Shown here piece by piece: positions 61,828-64,000 of a DNA stretch of 64,000 nucleotides. The stretch is from positions 1-64,000 of the forward strand of contig CBFHJH010000004.1 of NCBI GenBank assembly GCA_965656185.1, in the 5' to 3' direction. This DNA is from Croceimicrobium sp965656185 (GTDB lineage Bacteria; Bacteroidota; Bacteroidia; Flavobacteriales; Schleiferiaceae). The notes beneath the pieces are model-generated. The model had not been told where the DNA came from. It did no database searches and was given only the letters and a program-made list of their open reading frames with translations. Made by a program: the position numbers and the translations under genes. Each line of letters begins with the position of its first letter. Position 1 is the stretch's first letter.

Positions 61828-62973
61828 ATGGAGACTCTTTACGATAACACCTCTCTTAAATTAAAGAAAGAATTTCCGGAAGCGGAGGACTTCCTTCCCT
61901 TGAATGGCACGGACTACGTAGAATTGTACGTTGGAAACGCCAAGCAAGCGGCACATTTCTATAAAACGGCCTTTGGCTTCCAGTCGGTGGCTTACGCCGG
62001 ACTGGAAACTGGTATTAAAGACCGCGTATCCTACGTTTTGCAACAAGACAAAATTCGCTTGGTTTTAACCTCACCTTTAGGTCCTGGTGGACCGATCAAT
62101 GATCACTTGGACAAGCACGGAGACGGAGTTAAGAATGTAGCCTTATGGGTAGACGACGCTCAAAAGAGCTTTGAAGAAACCACTAAGCGTGGTGCCGAAG
62201 CTGCCTTTGAACCGAAGACCATAGAAGATGAAAACGGCAAGGTTACCTTAAGTGGTATTAAGACTTATGGCGATACCGTGCACGTTTTTGTAGACCGTTC
62301 GGAGTATAATGGTCCTTTTATGCCAGGCTTTAAAGAATGGAAAAGCGACTATAACCCGAAAGAAGCCGGTTTGAAATTCATCGACCACATGGTCGGAAAC
62401 GTAGGCTGGGGCGAAATGAACCAATGGGTAGATTTTTACGCTCGGGTAATGGGCTTTGCTCAGTTGGTGTCTTTCGACGATAAAGATATCTCTACCGACT
62501 ACACGGCTTTAATGTCTAAGGTAATGACCAATGGTAATGGTCGCATCAAATTCCCGATCAATGAGCCCGCTAAAGGCAAGAAGAAATCTCAGATCGAGGA
62601 GTATATCGACTTTTATCAGGGAGCCGGGGTGCAGCATATCGCGGTTGCGACCGATAATATCATCGAAACCATTGACCAATTGAAAGCCAATGGAGTGGAA
62701 TTCTTATACGTTCCCGATACCTATTACGACGATCTTTTAGACCGAGTAGGAGACATCGAAGAAGAAGTAGCGGAATTGCGCAAACGTGGAATTTTGGTAG
62801 ATCGTGATGATGAAGGCTATTTGCTTCAATTATTCACCAAGCCGGTGGCTGATCGTCCTACTTTATTCTTTGAAATTATCCAACGTAAAGGAGCCAAGAG
62901 CTTCGGTAAAGGAAACTTCAAAGCTTTATTTGAATCTATTGAGCGCGAACAAGAAAGTCGCGGCACTTTATAG
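61828..62973 (+). CDS. hpd: 4-hydroxyphenylpyruvate dioxygenase
   Basis: Converts 4-hydroxyphenylpyruvate to homogentisate, Fe(II)-dependent. 381 residues with two vicinal-oxygen-chelate domains (about 20-155 and 175-360). The iron ligands lie in the second: histidines in FIDHMVGNV and GVQHIAVAT, glutamate in LFFEIIQRKG. Directly follows hmgA, giving the two central steps of the homogentisate pathway. Confidence 0.97.
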   Translation: METLYDNTSLKLKKEFPEAEDFLPLNGTDYVELYVGNAKQAAHFYKTAFGFQSVAYAGLETGIKDRVSYVLQQDKIRLVLTSPLGPGGPINDHLDKHGDGVKNVALWVDDAQKSFEETTKRGAEAAFEPKTIEDENGKVTLSGIKTYGDTVHVFVDRSEYNGPFMPGFKEWKSDYNPKEAGLKFIDHMVGNVGWGEMNQWVDFYARVMGFAQLVSFDDKDISTDYTALMSKVMTNGNGRIKFPINEPAKGKKKSQIEEYIDFYQGAGVQHIAVATDNIIETIDQLKANGVEFLYVPDTYYDDLLDRVGDIEEEVAELRKRGILVDRDDEGYLLQLFTKPVADRPTLFFEIIQRKGAKSFGKGNFKALFESIEREQESRGTL

Positions 62974-62992
62974 AATTTTTGATTAGGAGAAT

Positions 62993-63022
62993 AAAAAGGC
63001 GAGCAATTAGCTCGCCTTTTTT
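62993..63022. terminator. Bidirectional-type terminator after hpd
   Basis: Arms GGCGAGC and GCTCGCC around AATTA, preceded by AAAAA and followed by TTTTTT. Ends the hmgA-hpd transcript 20 bases after the hpd stop. Confidence 0.9.
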
Positions 63023-63065
63023 GTTTACAAGCAACCTTTCGCGCTATTTTAGTGTCCTACTAACG

Positions 63066-64000
63066 ATGAAGAAATTAATCCTAGCTTCCCTGCTCATTTT
63101 CCTTTCGGCTCACTTGCTGCGAGCTCAAACCTCTTTACAAGGTCAGGTAGTGGATGAGTCTGGCGCTGGCCTACCCTTCGTAAACATTACGATTAACGGA
63201 GGTAAAGAAGGCTTAAGTAGCGATCTCGACGGTTTCTTTAACCTAAGTGATGCCGCCCGAATAGAAAGCCTCCAATTCAGCTATATCGGTTTCGAAACAA
63301 AAGTGCTTCGAGGTGCAGACTTGAAGGCAGATCCCCTGAAAGTAACCTTAAAAGAACGAATCACCCCTCTGGAAGAAGTTACCGTCTTACCAGGCGAAAA
63401 CCCCGCGCACCGCATGATCCGCAATGCGGTAGACAACAAAAAACTCAATGACCCAGCCAAGTTAGAGAGCTTTAGCTACCTCAGCTACAGCAAATTCATC
63501 ATTACTATGAACCGCGATTCGATCGACCCACGCATCGATACCATTATGATGTCGGAGCGGCTCGATAGTTTGCAAATGGCCGAATATCAGGAGAAATCAG
63601 GGCAAGAAGACAGTATTTTAAGGGTAGATAGTTCTGCCTTTCAGTTAAACCAATTTCTTAGTCAGCGCCATATTTTCTTCATGGAAACCCTCACCGAAAG
63701 AAAAGTGAAGAAGCCGCGCGATAATGAAACGGTCTTGGCACAGCGTACATCAGGCTTTAAGAACCCGATGTTCGCGATGATCGTGACCCAATTGCAATCA
63801 TTTTCGTTCTACGATGATTTTGTGGGCATCAGTGGCGATGAATTCTTAAACCCGATCAGTAAAGGGAGTACTAAACGCTATTTCTTTTTGATCGAAGATT
63901 CGATTTTCACGCCTAGGGGTGATACCCTTTTCACCATTAGTTTCCGTCCCCAGCCCAATAAGGTCTTCAAAGCTTTAGAAGGTGTAATTACCATAGATTC
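63066..64000 (+). CDS. DUF5686/carboxypeptidase-regulatory-like outer-membrane protein (cut by window end)
   Basis: Open frame of at least 311 codons running off the right edge. Signal peptide (KKLILASLLIFLSAHLLRAQ), a CarboxypepD_reg-like beta-sandwich (about 22-100; LQGQVVDESGAGLPFVNITI, LQFSYIGFETKVL), then a long region with FSYLSYSKFII and FLIEDSIF typical of DUF5686 proteins, which end in a beta barrel. These are TonB-receptor-like outer-membrane proteins without a plug; role unknown. ATG at 63066; no promoter element is clear after the terminator. Confidence 0.85.
   Translation, partial: MKKLILASLLIFLSAHLLRAQTSLQGQVVDESGAGLPFVNITINGGKEGLSSDLDGFFNLSDAARIESLQFSYIGFETKVLRGADLKADPLKVTLKERITPLEEVTVLPGENPAHRMIRNAVDNKKLNDPAKLESFSYLSYSKFIITMNRDSIDPRIDTIMMSERLDSLQMAEYQEKSGQEDSILRVDSSAFQLNQFLSQRHIFFMETLTERKVKKPRDNETVLAQRTSGFKNPMFAMIVTQLQSFSFYDDFVGISGDEFLNPISKGSTKRYFFLIEDSIFTPRGDTLFTISFRPQPNKVFKALEGVITID

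Noticed and set aside
1..64000. tRNA, rRNA or riboswitch genes
   Set aside because: No cloverleaf-like or rRNA-like sequence and no riboswitch core was recognised by eye; a covariance-model search would be needed to exclude small RNAs.

Overview
The window looks like the left end of a draft-assembly contig from a marine-type member of the Bacteroidota, most likely order Flavobacteriales. Four things point there. Several proteins carry type IX secretion (T9SS) sorting domains of type A or type B (CHU_C). Promoters follow the Bacteroidota -33 TTG / -7 TAnnTTTG pattern. The gene order DUF6089 - uppS - bamA - skp - skp - murI with a nearby nadK fits flavobacteria. Ribosome binding sites are essentially not purine-rich, and genes are packed tightly with ATGA or TAATG overlaps. 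No rRNA, tRNA, CRISPR array, prophage or insertion sequence was recognised.

Layout. 1-1750: repeat-rich, gene-poor contig end with one small GIY-YIG nuclease and several families of palindromic or direct repeats. 1.7-7.1 kb: pyrophosphatase, a small membrane protein and orphan histidine kinase, then DUF2461 and metG. 7.2-15.7 kb: a hydrolase facing a long minus-strand envelope-biogenesis block (CBS-ACT protein, nadK, DUF6089, uppS, bamA, two skp genes, murI). 15.7-21.4 kb: plus-strand housekeeping genes (pdxJ, LD-carboxypeptidase, yraN, an rRNA pseudouridine synthase, an AsmA-like protein). 21.4-36.4 kb: a long co-directional run of secreted and outer-membrane proteins. It starts with a secreted endonuclease/phosphatase-fold enzyme and two large T9SS cargo proteins, one with nuclease-type OB folds. 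It continues with a lipoprotein, a SusC-like TonB-dependent receptor without SusD, a PorV/PorQ-like barrel, a beta-propeller lipoprotein, a protein that is almost only a T9SS type B sorting domain, a DUF2141 protein, a barrel and an S41 protease. This is the least ordinary part of the window.

36.4-50.5 kb: a mixture of metabolism and maintenance genes (gamma-carbonic anhydrase, Nfu Fe-S carrier, desaturase, pgi, hflX, maeB, Usp, the DAHP synthase-chorismate mutase fusion, YceI). 50.5-59.4 kb: recJ, an SDR, an M23 peptidase, tryptophan dioxygenase, DUF3108 and leuS. 59.5-64 kb: trhO, homogentisate dioxygenase and 4-hydroxyphenylpyruvate dioxygenase (tyrosine breakdown), then a cut-off DUF5686-type outer-membrane protein.

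The assembly has four N-runs (two of 100, two of 97), all inside genes. The one in the DUF2461 gene is flanked by an exact 77-bp duplication and is almost certainly a false gap. The first 77 bases of the window also match an internal repeat exactly. Both facts suggest an assembler overlap of 77. Many start codons were set by the position of the TAnnTTTG element, which excludes longer in-frame starts lying in or before the promoter.
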